64,000 nt of DNA, from the NCBI RefSeq assembly GCF_000369805.1, contig NZ_KB850224.1:3132480-3196479 (forward strand), in the 5' to 3' direction. The notes beneath the pieces are model-generated. The model was not told where the DNA came from. It searched no databases and was given only the letters and a program-made list of their open reading frames with translations. Source of the stretch: Acinetobacter sp. NIPH 2100. Its GTDB lineage: Bacteria > Pseudomonadota > Gammaproteobacteria > Pseudomonadales > Moraxellaceae. Shown piece by piece: positions 29,071 to 38,244 of the stretch (position 1 is the stretch's first letter; every line of letters starts with the position of its first letter). A program made the position numbers and the translations under genes.

Positions 29071-29100
29071 AAGCAGTTTCTCTAAACTGAGAGACTGCTT
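29071..29100. terminator. Terminator between nitroreductase and MFS genes
   Basis: A 12-bp stem with one mismatch (AAGCAGTTTCTC/GAGAGACTGCTT) and a TAAACT loop, partly inside the end of the convergent MFS gene. Confidence 0.55.
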
Positions 29101-30296
29101 TGCTGTTTTCCAACCTTTATAATCGCAAACAGACCGGCACTGGTAAATAGTAACATCATGATGCCCATATTCAATGATGCTTTCCAGATCAGAAAATTAA
29201 GAATCACGCCACCCAATAAACCACACGCAAATTGCATACTGCCCATAATCGCGCTGGCAGTTCCCGCACGTGCGCCTTGCTGAGACATTGCCAATGCCAT
29301 TGCATTTGGGCCAGTCAAACCAATACCTGAAATCACCAAGAATAAACCCGACATGAGCAACCAAAGTGGTGCGTCTTCCATCAAGCCTGCACTCAACACA
29401 ATCAATGCACCAAAACATTGAATTGAGCCACCTAAACGCAAGCGTTGAAAAATTCCCATGCGAGTGTTGAGATGTTTATTGATGGATGACATCAACATGA
29501 TCCCCGCTGCATTCAGTGCAAATGCATAAGAGAAATGCTGCTGAGACAATCCATACTGCCCCATAAAGACCGCTGAAGCCGAACTGATATAGCAGAATAA
29601 GGCCGCACCTGTTAAACAGCCAGCAAGCATCGGTACGCGAAAACTTTCATCTTTTAATATGGCAGCATAGAGTGTCGTAACTTGATACGCAGATAATTTT
29701 AAACGGCGCTCGACAGGCAATGACTCTTTAAAGAAGAAGTGGACACACAACCAGCAAATCACACCAATTATAGATAACGTAATGAAAATCACCTGCCACG
29801 GGAAAAAATTCAAAATCCATGCACCAAACATTGGCGCAAGAATAGGTGCCAACCCCATGACGATCATCATGCTTGAAAATGCTTGCGCAGAACCTTGCAT
29901 ATCAAGTCGATCGCGAATTGCTGCTCTGGCCATCACTACACCCACACAACCACCCAGAGCTTGAAAAATACGTGCGGCAATCAGCGCCCATTCATTGGTC
30001 GCAAAAGCACATGCCAAACTGGCGATAGCGTAGAGGCTTAAACCGAAATATAGCGGTTTTTTACGTCCAATGCGGTCACTGACAGGACCATAAATCAGTT
30101 GTCCAATCGCCAGCCCCAAGAAATACGCGGGTAAGGTATTCGCCACCATTTGCGTACTTACCCCAAACTCGTCTGCCATTTGAGGCAAAGCGGGTAAATA
30201 CATATCAATCGACAACGGCCCTAATGCGGTTAACAAAGCAAGCAACAAAATCCATGCTGTTGAATATTGACGTTGATTGGTTTGCTCGGCCTGCAT
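29082..30296 (-). CDS. Bcr/CflA-family multidrug efflux MFS transporter
   Basis: A 404-residue, twelve-helix major facilitator. The N-terminal sequence GPLSIDMYLPALPQMADEFGVS is the DHA1 Bcr/CflA signature, followed by QLIYGPVSDRIGRKKPLYFGL (motif A, about residues 70-90). Family members export bicyclomycin, chloramphenicol or other small drugs. It is divergent from the FUSC gene (107 bases). The specific substrate cannot be told. Confidence 0.92.
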   Translation of the reverse strand: MQAEQTNQRQYSTAWILLLALLTALGPLSIDMYLPALPQMADEFGVSTQMVANTLPAYFLGLAIGQLIYGPVSDRIGRKKPLYFGLSLYAIASLACAFATNEWALIAARIFQALGGCVGVVMARAAIRDRLDMQGSAQAFSSMMIVMGLAPILAPMFGAWILNFFPWQVIFITLSIIGVICWLCVHFFFKESLPVERRLKLSAYQVTTLYAAILKDESFRVPMLAGCLTGAALFCYISSASAVFMGQYGLSQQHFSYAFALNAAGIMLMSSINKHLNTRMGIFQRLRLGGSIQCFGALIVLSAGLMEDAPLWLLMSGLFLVISGIGLTGPNAMALAMSQQGARAGTASAIMGSMQFACGLLGGVILNFLIWKASLNMGIMMLLFTSAGLFAIIKVGKQQSSLSV

Positions 30297-30403
30297 AATG
30301 CACTACTTTTCACTTATTACTGGATTCTAAGCTTAGCATCCTCAACATATTTGTGCATAATAAGAATCAGAAAATCGATTGCAGAATATAAAAAGGACAA
30401 ACT

Positions 30404-32578
30404 TTGAATCCTTGGTTCGGACGTTTAAGACAAGCAACCTATAACACCACGTTAATGTATAACGTGCGCATGTTAATCGCCTTTACGGGCACAGCTTTTG
30501 TTCCCTATCTTTTAAATTATCAATTGGCAACTATTCCACTAACTTTGGGTGTGGTTGCCGCAGCGATTAGTGATATTGATGACCGCTTTTCGGTACGGAT
30601 CATGAATCTGATCTATACCTATATTGGATTCTTCATTACTGCTGCTTCGGTTCAACTGCTCTTTCCCTACCCTGTTGCTTTTGCAATTGGACTGATTGCC
30701 TCATGTATTGGCTGGATCTTACTCGGCTCTTTAGGTCGGCGCTATGCGACGATTGCTTACGGGTGTTTGGTGGTCTCGGTCTATACCATGCTCGGGGTAC
30801 ACTTATTTGAACAATGGTATCTACAACCCGCGCTGTTAGTGCTTGGGGCAGCTTGGTATGGACTGCTGTCTACCATTAGCTTTCTGCTTTTTCCAGTGCG
30901 AAAAGTACAAGATCAGTTGTCTGCCTCCTATACGGCATTGGGCAGCTTCTTATTTGCCAAATCAAATTTATTTGATGTGGATATGACGCCCTCAAGCTAT
31001 CAACAAAGCATGATTGATATTGCCTTGGAAAACGGCAAATTGGTGGCGATCTTTAATGATATGCGTATGTCCCTGTTGACCCGCTTAAAAGGTGACCGTG
31101 GACAAAAAGATACACGGCGTAGTCTGCAATATTATTTTGTGGCACAAGATATCCATGAACGTGCTGATTCCGCACATATTGATTATCAAAAGCTGGCCAA
31201 AGTATTTCAGCACAGCGACATCTTGTTTCGCTTCCAGCGTATCTTGTCGATTCAAGGTAAAGCTTGTCAGGATCTGGCTCAATCCATTTTGAGCCGTACC
31301 CGATATGTGCATAACAAACGTTTTAAACATACTTTTGAAAATCTACGCTTATCGCTGGAAAAGCTCAAACAAGAGGGGCTTTACGATCAAGTGCGAATTA
31401 ATGCCCTATTTGCACTGTATCAAAACCTTAAATCGATTGATGCACAATTACAAAACTTAGAGACCGAACGAAATCTGCAACAGATCAATGCCCAACATGC
31501 AGAAAACCAGTTGAAGGACGACGATCTGAAAGGTTGGAATGACATCCTTGTTCGAGTGAAACAACACCTCACCCCTGAATCCGTGTTATTCCGACATGCA
31601 ATCCGCTTGTCGATTGTCTTATTTATTGGTTATCTGTTTATTCAGCTCACCAATATTGCGTATGGCTACTGGATTTTACTCACCGCGCTGTTTGTCTGCC
31701 AACCCAACTTCAATGCTACCAAACGACGTTTATATTTACGTATCGTCGGAACTTTGGTTGGGATTATTGTTGGTCTCGCGATTATCTACTTTATTCCTTC
31801 AATAGAAGGTCAATTGGTGATGCTGGTGCTGAGCGGTGTTCTATTTTTAGAATTACGTAGTAAGCAATATGCGCAAGCCACTGCATTTATTACCATTCTA
31901 GCGTTAATCAACTTTAATCTAGATGGTTCCGCTTTTGCAGCAGGTTTGCCGCGCCTAATCGATACTGTAATTGGCTGTGCCTTAGCTTGGTTTGGTGTCA
32001 GCTTTATCTGGCCAGACTGGAAATTCCGCAGACTGCCCCGTTCGATTCAACGCTCGTTACAGGCACAATGTAAATATCTAGCAGAAGTGGTTGCACAGTA
32101 TCATCAGGGGCGGAACAATGCCTTGAATTATCGGGTGGTTCGACGAGCTGCACATAATACTGATGCGGAAGTGGCATCACTCATTTCGACGATTGCCACT
32201 GAACCAAATATTGATGTGAATCAAAAAAGCTTGGCATTTGAGTTTTTATGTCTGAGTCATACATTTTTAAGTTATATTGCTGCCTTAGGTGCGCATCGTG
32301 AGCAAATTCAAGATCAACAAGTATTGACCTTACTGGATCAGGCTTTAGATGATATTCAAGGTGCGCTGCTCCGAGATGAAGTCCCTGATTTATCGGCACA
32401 AAATATGATGCAAACCATCCGTGAGCGTTTAAACACAGATGAAGATCATGATCCCAAAGCATTAATTATTTTGCAGCAGCTTTCATTGATGCTCAGTGTC
32501 TTGACCCGTTTAAGTATGCTGAAACAAAGTTTAAGCCATGAACCCAATGAAGATGGCACTGAGTTTGCATCTCTGTAA
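30404..32578 (+). CDS. yccS: FUSC-family inner-membrane protein (YccS/YhfK-like)
   Basis: A 724-residue membrane protein with two blocks of about six helices (roughly residues 25-170 and 395-530), each followed by a soluble helical domain. This is the layout of the YccS/FUSC family related to aromatic-acid efflux protein AaeB. The second block WILLTALFVCQPNFNATKRRLYLRIVGTLVG is the FUSC signature. The start codon is TTG at 30404, supported by AAAAGGACAA upstream. The partner MFP subunit of AaeA type is absent nearby, so export function is inferred only. Confidence 0.88.
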   Translation: MNPWFGRLRQATYNTTLMYNVRMLIAFTGTAFVPYLLNYQLATIPLTLGVVAAAISDIDDRFSVRIMNLIYTYIGFFITAASVQLLFPYPVAFAIGLIASCIGWILLGSLGRRYATIAYGCLVVSVYTMLGVHLFEQWYLQPALLVLGAAWYGLLSTISFLLFPVRKVQDQLSASYTALGSFLFAKSNLFDVDMTPSSYQQSMIDIALENGKLVAIFNDMRMSLLTRLKGDRGQKDTRRSLQYYFVAQDIHERADSAHIDYQKLAKVFQHSDILFRFQRILSIQGKACQDLAQSILSRTRYVHNKRFKHTFENLRLSLEKLKQEGLYDQVRINALFALYQNLKSIDAQLQNLETERNLQQINAQHAENQLKDDDLKGWNDILVRVKQHLTPESVLFRHAIRLSIVLFIGYLFIQLTNIAYGYWILLTALFVCQPNFNATKRRLYLRIVGTLVGIIVGLAIIYFIPSIEGQLVMLVLSGVLFLELRSKQYAQATAFITILALINFNLDGSAFAAGLPRLIDTVIGCALAWFGVSFIWPDWKFRRLPRSIQRSLQAQCKYLAEVVAQYHQGRNNALNYRVVRRAAHNTDAEVASLISTIATEPNIDVNQKSLAFEFLCLSHTFLSYIAALGAHREQIQDQQVLTLLDQALDDIQGALLRDEVPDLSAQNMMQTIRERLNTDEDHDPKALIILQQLSLMLSVLTRLSMLKQSLSHEPNEDGTEFASL

Positions 32579-32657
32579 CGTATCCACCTTTGGCATAATA
32601 TCTTTGCATGCCAATAGGTGTTAAACTTAATCCAGTTCTAAACTCATTTTTTACACT

Positions 32658-33239
32658 ATGACCGCCAAAACGCTATACGCTTATACGCTACAACCTGTTC
32701 CTTACGAAGTTTCTGAAGCTGAACAACGTCAAGCTCAACTTATGATTTGGCGTAGTACTAACAAATTCAGCCGCAAAGCATGGATGATTATGATTGCACT
32801 AGTTGTGCTTTCTTTAGTTGCTGCAGGACTTATTAAATATTACTCCACCTACTCAACTGTGATTTGTTGGGTGGTGATTATCGGTGTGGCACTTTTCTAC
32901 CTCATCAAACGATTTGGTCTAGAATGGTATGTCAAACGCAAGATGACCGAATTCCCTGTTCAAGAAATTAAAGGGCTTCGTTTAGGTGTGCAACCTCATG
33001 GTATCGTGATGCGCCAAAAAATGGGGCTTCAGGAAGGCACTGCAACGATTGGCTGGAAAGACATTTACGAATGGTATAGCTCGCCAGACTTTATTTTAGT
33101 GAACTTTAAGGTAAAAACAAAAGGCGAAGAACAACAAGGTGCCTATATTTTACCAAAGCGTATGGACTCGAAGAATTTCTCGTTCAATACCGTACGTAGA
33201 CACTTGAATGAAACGGTTGGTGCGCCTAAATCAATCTAA
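32658..33239 (+). CDS. YcxB-like membrane protein
   Basis: A 193-residue protein with two adjacent membrane helices (about residues 41-62 and 68-86) followed by a soluble beta-domain containing MRQKMGLQEGTATIGWKDIYEWYSSPDFILVNF, the pattern of the YcxB-like C-terminal domain (a PH-like fold). Function is unknown. It lies 79 bases after the FUSC gene on the same strand and is followed by its own terminator, so the two may form one transcript. Confidence 0.7.
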   Translation: MTAKTLYAYTLQPVPYEVSEAEQRQAQLMIWRSTNKFSRKAWMIMIALVVLSLVAAGLIKYYSTYSTVICWVVIIGVALFYLIKRFGLEWYVKRKMTEFPVQEIKGLRLGVQPHGIVMRQKMGLQEGTATIGWKDIYEWYSSPDFILVNFKVKTKGEEQQGAYILPKRMDSKNFSFNTVRRHLNETVGAPKSI

Positions 33240-33253
33240 TAGCTTAATCACTA

Positions 33254-33284
33254 TAAAAAACCTCTCGCCATGAGAGGTTTTTTA
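33254..33284 (+). terminator. Terminator after the YcxB-like gene
   Basis: Stem AAAAAACCTCTC, loop GCCAT, GAGAGGTTTTTT. A strong, symmetrical hairpin. Confidence 0.9.
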
Positions 33285-33401
33285 ATGCCCATTAAAACAA
33301 ATGAGAATCAAAATCAATATTACCTGCAAAATCCATATTGTGTTCTTATTCTTAGGTTATAATTTTTTACATGAATTTCATTATCTTTCCATTTTTTGAC
33401 C

Positions 33402-35939
33402 ATGTTTAAAAAAGTTTTCTTCCAAATCCATTGGTTTTTAGGGATTACCGCGGGGCTCATTCTTTCTTTAATGGGTGTGACGGGTGCAATTTACTCTTAC
33501 GAGCCACAAATTCTAAAATGGGTCAACCAAGACAGTTATGTGGTTGAGGCTGCCCAAACACCAAAACTCACCCCTGCACAGCTGTATCAGCATTTCAATC
33601 AACAACAACCAGAGATTGAAATTAACAGTATTACCATCGCTGCTGATCCAACCGAATCGTCAACCGTCAATATTAAAAAAGAAGGTGCGCGTCGTGGCTA
33701 TAATATGATGGTAAACCCATATACAGCAGCAGTATTACCTGAAGTTAAAGGTCGTGATACGCTGCAATTTATTCAGCGTTTGCACCGTAATTTAACCGCT
33801 GGTGAGTTTGGGGCACAGATTACTGGGGCATCTACCCTGATGCTGATTTTCTTTGTATTGAGTGGTATCTATCTACGCTTTCCAAAGAAACATACCATTA
33901 AACAATGGTTCTTTATTAAGCCAAAACTTAAAGGCCGAAATTTCATTTGGGATCTACATGCCGTTGTTGGCACATGGGTCATCGTGTTCTATCTGTTATT
34001 TGCCTGCACTGGTTTATATTGGTCTTATGACTGGTGGCGCGCAGGTATGTTCAAAGTCATGGGGGTTGAACAGCCACAACGCAATCAACAAAATAATGAA
34101 CGTGGTAAAGATAAACAACCTGAATTGGCAAAAACGCAGGTCAATACCATCCTCACCCAAACATGGACAGGTGTAAATGCTCAAATTGGTCGTGAATATT
34201 CTAGCCTTACTTTAAATATTCCTAAACACGATGATGCCAAGGTTGAATTATCCTTTGTCGATGTCATTCCTCAACATGAACGTGCACGTAACCAAGCAGT
34301 TTATAACTATCAAGAGAATAAATTCGAAAAATTTGAACTGTATGAAGACAAGAAGCTCAATGAAAAAATCATGAGCAGCATGCTGCCTGTGCATCGTGGC
34401 AGTTTCTTTGGTTCAACCTATCAATTTATTGCCATGCTGGCTTCATTGGCCATGCCTTTATTCTTCGTGACGGGTTGGATGCTATATCTTAAACGTCGCA
34501 AGCAGAAGAAGCTCACCCAAGCTGCACGTCAGTCTTTAAGCGCTCAGCGCATTGACCCGAATGCAACACCGTGGCTCATCACTTACGCAACGCAAACAGG
34601 CGTCGCTGAACAAATTGCTTGGCGTACTGCAACAAGTTTACAGGAAGCACAGCAGCCCACCACGGTTAAACCTATTCAACAGCTCACCGAGCAAGACCTA
34701 CTGCAGGCGGAGCAAGTTTTATTTGTTGTAAGTACTTATGGTACAGGTGAGGCACCCGATCTCGCCGCAAGTTTCAGCAAGAAACTGATGCAGCAAAACC
34801 TTGACCTCAGTCAAATGCAATATGCAGTCTTGGCAATGGGATCAAAAGAATATCCAGATAGCTATTGCAGCTTTGGTTATACCGTAGATGCATGGCTAAA
34901 ACAATGCAAAGCACAACCATTGTTCGATTTGATCGAGGTGGATAATGCCAATGCCAACGATATTCAGCGTTGGAATCAAGGCTTATCTGCGGTGACTCAG
35001 CATGAGCTACATGCGATGAATATTGAGAAAGTATTTGATCAATGGACCTTAAGCGAACGCTCCCTGCTCAATCCAGACAGTTTAGGGCAAGCAGCGTATA
35101 ACATCGAACTCACTACAGCTTCTGATATGACATGGCATGCAGGCGATATTGCTGAGATTCAACCAGCCAATAGCCTAGCTGAAATTCAAGACTTCTTGAT
35201 CAAGTACCAAACCCCAGCCCACAGTATCGTTAAATCATTGAACCAAAATATTGAACAAGCACTTTGGGATAAAAATTTGCGGGTTGAAATCAAGCCTTTC
35301 AGTTCGCTTGAAGATTTACTGGAACAGTTGCCGACTTTACCAACGCGTGAATATTCGATTGCCAGTATTCCATCGCAACAAATACTGCGACTGGTGGTTC
35401 GTCAAAAACGCGATGAAAATGATCAACTCGGCCTTGGTTCTGGTTGGTTAACCGAATTTGCAGAGCTTAAGCAAACGGTTGCTTTACGTATTCGGACCAA
35501 TGAATCCTTCCATTTAATTGACGATAACCGCCCGATTATCTGTATTGGTAATGGTACAGGTATTGCTGGTTTGATGAGCTTGTTACAACAGCGTAATCGA
35601 CAAAATTACACAGCCAACTGGCTGATCTTTGGTGAGCGCCAACGCGAACATGATTTCTTCTACCAAGAAACCATTCAAGCCTGGTTAAACATGGGAACAC
35701 TACAGCGTCTAGATCTGGCTTTCTCTCGTGATCAGGAACAACGTATCTATGTTCAGGAAGTATTACGCAACAATGCTGATGAACTGATTAAATGGGTTGA
35801 TCAAGGCGCTGTGATTTACGTCTGCGGTAGCATTGAAGGTATGGCTTCAGGCGTTGATCAAGCGTTGATTGATATCCTGAGTGAAGAAAAACTTGATGCA
35901 TTAAGACAAGCTGGACGTTATCGTCGAGACGTGTATTAA
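33402..35939 (+). CDS. PepSY-TM / sulfite-reductase-type flavoprotein fusion (putative ferric or siderophore reductase)
   Basis: An 845-residue inner-membrane fusion. Residues about 1-370 form a PepSY-TM part: helices at about 8-30, 140-160, 190-210 and 340-365 with conserved histidines (HWFLGITAG, RLHRNL, DLHAVVGTW, PVHRGSFFG) that suit b-type haem binding. From about 389 comes a flavodoxin domain (TYATQTGVAEQ, STYGTGEAPD), then an FAD-binding domain (REYSIASIPS near 649) and an NADPH-binding domain (GNGTGIAGL near 715, VYVCGSIEGM near 805), as in CysJ. It probably moves electrons from NADPH across the membrane to periplasmic Fe(III) or siderophore (inference). The ATG at 33402 is chosen over an upstream TTG. 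A terminator follows. Confidence 0.85.
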   Translation: MFKKVFFQIHWFLGITAGLILSLMGVTGAIYSYEPQILKWVNQDSYVVEAAQTPKLTPAQLYQHFNQQQPEIEINSITIAADPTESSTVNIKKEGARRGYNMMVNPYTAAVLPEVKGRDTLQFIQRLHRNLTAGEFGAQITGASTLMLIFFVLSGIYLRFPKKHTIKQWFFIKPKLKGRNFIWDLHAVVGTWVIVFYLLFACTGLYWSYDWWRAGMFKVMGVEQPQRNQQNNERGKDKQPELAKTQVNTILTQTWTGVNAQIGREYSSLTLNIPKHDDAKVELSFVDVIPQHERARNQAVYNYQENKFEKFELYEDKKLNEKIMSSMLPVHRGSFFGSTYQFIAMLASLAMPLFFVTGWMLYLKRRKQKKLTQAARQSLSAQRIDPNATPWLITYATQTGVAEQIAWRTATSLQEAQQPTTVKPIQQLTEQDLLQAEQVLFVVSTYGTGEAPDLAASFSKKLMQQNLDLSQMQYAVLAMGSKEYPDSYCSFGYTVDAWLKQCKAQPLFDLIEVDNANANDIQRWNQGLSAVTQHELHAMNIEKVFDQWTLSERSLLNPDSLGQAAYNIELTTASDMTWHAGDIAEIQPANSLAEIQDFLIKYQTPAHSIVKSLNQNIEQALWDKNLRVEIKPFSSLEDLLEQLPTLPTREYSIASIPSQQILRLVVRQKRDENDQLGLGSGWLTEFAELKQTVALRIRTNESFHLIDDNRPIICIGNGTGIAGLMSLLQQRNRQNYTANWLIFGERQREHDFFYQETIQAWLNMGTLQRLDLAFSRDQEQRIYVQEVLRNNADELIKWVDQGAVIYVCGSIEGMASGVDQALIDILSEEKLDALRQAGRYRRDVY

Positions 35940-35952
35940 TTCTTTTCAATCT

Positions 35953-35982
35953 AAAAAACGAGTGCCAGTCACTCGTTTTTTT
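35953..35982 (+). terminator. Terminator after the PepSY/flavoprotein gene
   Basis: Stem AAACGAGTG, loop CCAGT, CACTCGTTT, then a T tract. It also shows that the upstream GTG start proposed for the next frame would lie inside a terminator. Confidence 0.88.
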
Positions 35983-36060
35983 CATAAGACGATAAGAGAA
36001 TTTGCCTTTCTTAGAATTTTGCATACACTTAGCACGGTTCAAATCGACACAATTAAGATT

Positions 36061-36846
36061 ATGCAAATAAGTTCATGGGTTCGTATTGCTTTAGCCCTTA
36101 TCGGTTCAATTCTTTTCATCGATGGCGCAATTCTGATCGCCTTTAAAAAGATTCATATCGGAACCGTACTCCCGCTGCTGCTTGGGTTATTTTTCTGCCT
36201 GTATGCTTATTTCTATTATCACATTGAACGTTTCTTCTTCTATCATTTCCGTTTGCATTCCATTTGGCGTTTTGGTTGGCTTTGCTTTTGGATCTGGATC
36301 GTCAGCTTGGGCTATTTTTTTGATTATCTCTCAGACAATAATGAGCAGACTCAAGCTGTCCCTCCTGTTAAAGCCATCATTGTATTAGGTAGTGGTGTTG
36401 AAAACGGACAACCTTCTGCCACATTGGCGAAACGCCTAGACCGTGCCGCGCCGGTTGCTTTAGCTCAGCCCCAAGCAAAATTAGTTATGACCGGTGGTAT
36501 TGATTTTGGTGAAACTAATAGCGAAGCTGCAGTGATGTCACGCTATGTACAACAGCACTATCATGTACCTGCATCACAAATTATTTTAGAAGACAAAAGT
36601 ACCAGCACTGAGCTAAATCTCAAAAATAGTCAGACCTTATTACAGGCACAACACATCAATATCCAGCAACCCATTGCAATCGTGACCAGTGATTTCCATA
36701 CTTTACGCGCCTCAGCAATTGCCAAGAAACAAGGTTATAGCAATATCACCCTGCTGGGTGCAACCACACCTTTGGCGACACGTTATAACGCATGGTTAAG
36801 AGAATACTTTGCCTATGCCAGTGGTTGGCTGTTAAATGAGTATTGA
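36061..36846 (+). CDS. YdcF-family (DUF218) membrane protein
   Basis: A 261-residue protein with N-terminal membrane helices (about residues 8-28, 36-56 and 75-95) and a DUF218 domain from about 103: KAIIVLGSGVENGQPSATLAKRLDRA, LVMTGGIDFGETNSEA, ILEDKSTSTELNLKNS and VTSDFHTLRA. These are the SanA/YdcF family motifs. Members are linked to envelope barrier function and polysaccharide precursors; the reaction is not established. The ATG at 36061 is chosen because the longer frame begins within the previous terminator. Confidence 0.85.
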   Translation: MQISSWVRIALALIGSILFIDGAILIAFKKIHIGTVLPLLLGLFFCLYAYFYYHIERFFFYHFRLHSIWRFGWLCFWIWIVSLGYFFDYLSDNNEQTQAVPPVKAIIVLGSGVENGQPSATLAKRLDRAAPVALAQPQAKLVMTGGIDFGETNSEAAVMSRYVQQHYHVPASQIILEDKSTSTELNLKNSQTLLQAQHINIQQPIAIVTSDFHTLRASAIAKKQGYSNITLLGATTPLATRYNAWLREYFAYASGWLLNEY

Positions 36847-36868
36847 TTGAGAGATTATTCTCTCAATC

Positions 36869-37351
36869 TCAGGATGATGCTGAGTTATGCAAACGAATAT
36901 CACGTGGTAATGGTAGTTTTAACTCAGCAAATACATCTGGGCGTTGTAAATAAACTTGATATAAAAAATTCTTAATATCCAATAATAAAGCATCAGGGGA
37001 AACCAACAGATTATTTCCCTCTGGTGTTAAATCTAAAGATAAAATCGTATTGTTTTCTTTTAAAAATGGAATCATCTTTTCAATAAAAGCCACGAATGGC
37101 ACTTCTTGGATTTCGTATTGCGCCCAATTGTCTTTAATCAGTAATTTTGCCAAACTTTTATTCTGCCAAACGGATAATGCATGCTGTCCAGAAGGCGTTG
37201 AGCATAAAGCCCACCCGTCATGATAAAGCGCAATCACGTGGCGTTGCATAATAATATTTTGAATAAACTGACGGTAAGCGTCTTTGAGTGAAGAACCAGA
37301 AGGTGTGGTTTGAGATTTCGACGCAGCCTTGCGTTGATAAGGGTTTCTCAT
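36869..37351 (-). CDS. DUF2750-like hypothetical protein
   Basis: A 160-residue soluble protein. Residues about 25-110 (YRQFIQNIIMQRHVIALYHDGWALCSTPSGQHALSVWQNKSLA) follow the DUF2750 pattern, including the DGWAL core. The frame continues eight codons upstream to 37375; the ATG at 37351 (MRNPYQRK) starts a basic N-terminus. Function is unknown. It lies between the YdcF gene (convergent) and the tRNA array. Confidence 0.65.
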   Translation of the reverse strand: MRNPYQRKAASKSQTTPSGSSLKDAYRQFIQNIIMQRHVIALYHDGWALCSTPSGQHALSVWQNKSLAKLLIKDNWAQYEIQEVPFVAFIEKMIPFLKENNTILSLDLTPEGNNLLVSPDALLLDIKNFLYQVYLQRPDVFAELKLPLPRDIRLHNSASS

Positions 37352-37439
37352 AAAGTACTTCAATATTAGAATCATTATTGACGCTAATCATAGAATAACT
37401 TTGTATTGATTACAATGATATGAGCTTTGAAGAGAGATA

Positions 37440-37515
37440 TGGTGGGCGCTGACGGGATCGAACCGCCGACATTCTGCTTGTAAGGCAGACGCTCTACCAA
37501 CTGAGCTAAGCGCCC
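37440..37515 (-). tRNA. tRNA-Val (TAC)
   Basis: A 76-nt cloverleaf on the minus strand with an encoded CCA. The acceptor stem is GGGCGCT/AGCGCCC, and the anticodon loop CTTACAA gives anticodon TAC. It is the last of five tRNAs in transcription order and is identical to the two other Val copies as far as I can read. Confidence 0.97.
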
Positions 37516-37616
37516 TGAGGAATAAAAATTGATTAAATATCAATTTTTATGACGCAAGACAAACGGAGTGCGTAGTGTCTTACATTTTCACCCTCTTGAA
37601 CAGGGAATCAAGAGAA

Positions 37617-37693
37617 TGGCGCAGCGGACGGGGCTCGAACCCGCGACCCTCGGCGTGACAGGCCGATATTCTAACCAACTGAACTACCGCTGC
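37617..37693 (-). tRNA. tRNA-Asp (GTC)
   Basis: A 77-nt cloverleaf on the minus strand with an encoded CCA. The acceptor stem is GCAGCGG/CCGCTGC, and the anticodon loop CTGTCAC gives GTC. It is the fourth in transcription order. Confidence 0.97.
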
Positions 37694-37733
37694 ACTGGAT
37701 TACTTCATAGCGAGAAGTAAATGTCACAAATTA

Positions 37734-37809
37734 TGGTGGGCGCTGACGGGATCGAACCGCCGACATTCTGCTTGTAAGGCAGACGCTCTACCAACTGAGC
37801 TAAGCGCCC
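37734..37809 (-). tRNA. tRNA-Val (TAC)
   Basis: Second Val copy, 76 nt with CCA, the same sequence as the copy at 37440. The spacer downstream of it (AAGGAATAAAAACTGATTAA) resembles the spacer after the first copy, which marks a tandem duplication. Confidence 0.97.
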
Positions 37810-37905
37810 TAAGGAATAAAAACTGATTAACTATCAATCTTTATGACGCAAGAAAACAGAGTATGCCATCTTGTATCCTAAGGTATTCACTCTTGCAAAT
37901 TTAAG

Positions 37906-37982
37906 TGGCGCAGCGGACGGGGCTCGAACCCGCGACCCTCGGCGTGACAGGCCGATATTCTAACCAACTGAACTACCGCTGC
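37906..37982 (-). tRNA. tRNA-Asp (GTC)
   Basis: Second Asp copy, 77 nt with CCA, the same sequence as the copy at 37617. Confidence 0.97.
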
Positions 37983-38005
37983 ACTTGAGTTTTAACGTAA
38001 AGGCT

Positions 38006-38081
38006 TGGTGGGCGCTGACGGGATCGAACCGCCGACATTCTGCTTGTAAGGCAGACGCTCTACCAACTGAGCTAAGCGCCC
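38006..38081 (-). tRNA. tRNA-Val (TAC)
   Basis: Third Val copy, 76 nt with CCA, first in transcription order. The promoter of the array should lie in the 160 bases to its right. Confidence 0.97.
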
Positions 38082-38244
38082 TTAACGTCTTCATCGTTTG
38101 TGAGGTGCATTATAGAGAATCTTTACAGCCTGTCAAACGCTTTTGCCACTCTTTTCCTAAAAAACCGTGTGAATGATTAAAAAATAAGTAATTCTTTGAA
38201 AAAACCAACATTTCCGTATTTTATTTAAGCACTTATTTGCATTT

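Noticed and set aside
37440..38081. Regularly spaced identical repeats suggestive of a CRISPR array
   Set aside because: The repeats are complete tRNA cloverleaves with anticodons and CCA ends.
37985..38176. A 63-codon frame beginning inside the tRNA array
   Set aside because: Its first half is antisense to tRNA-Val and the rest is AT-rich leader.
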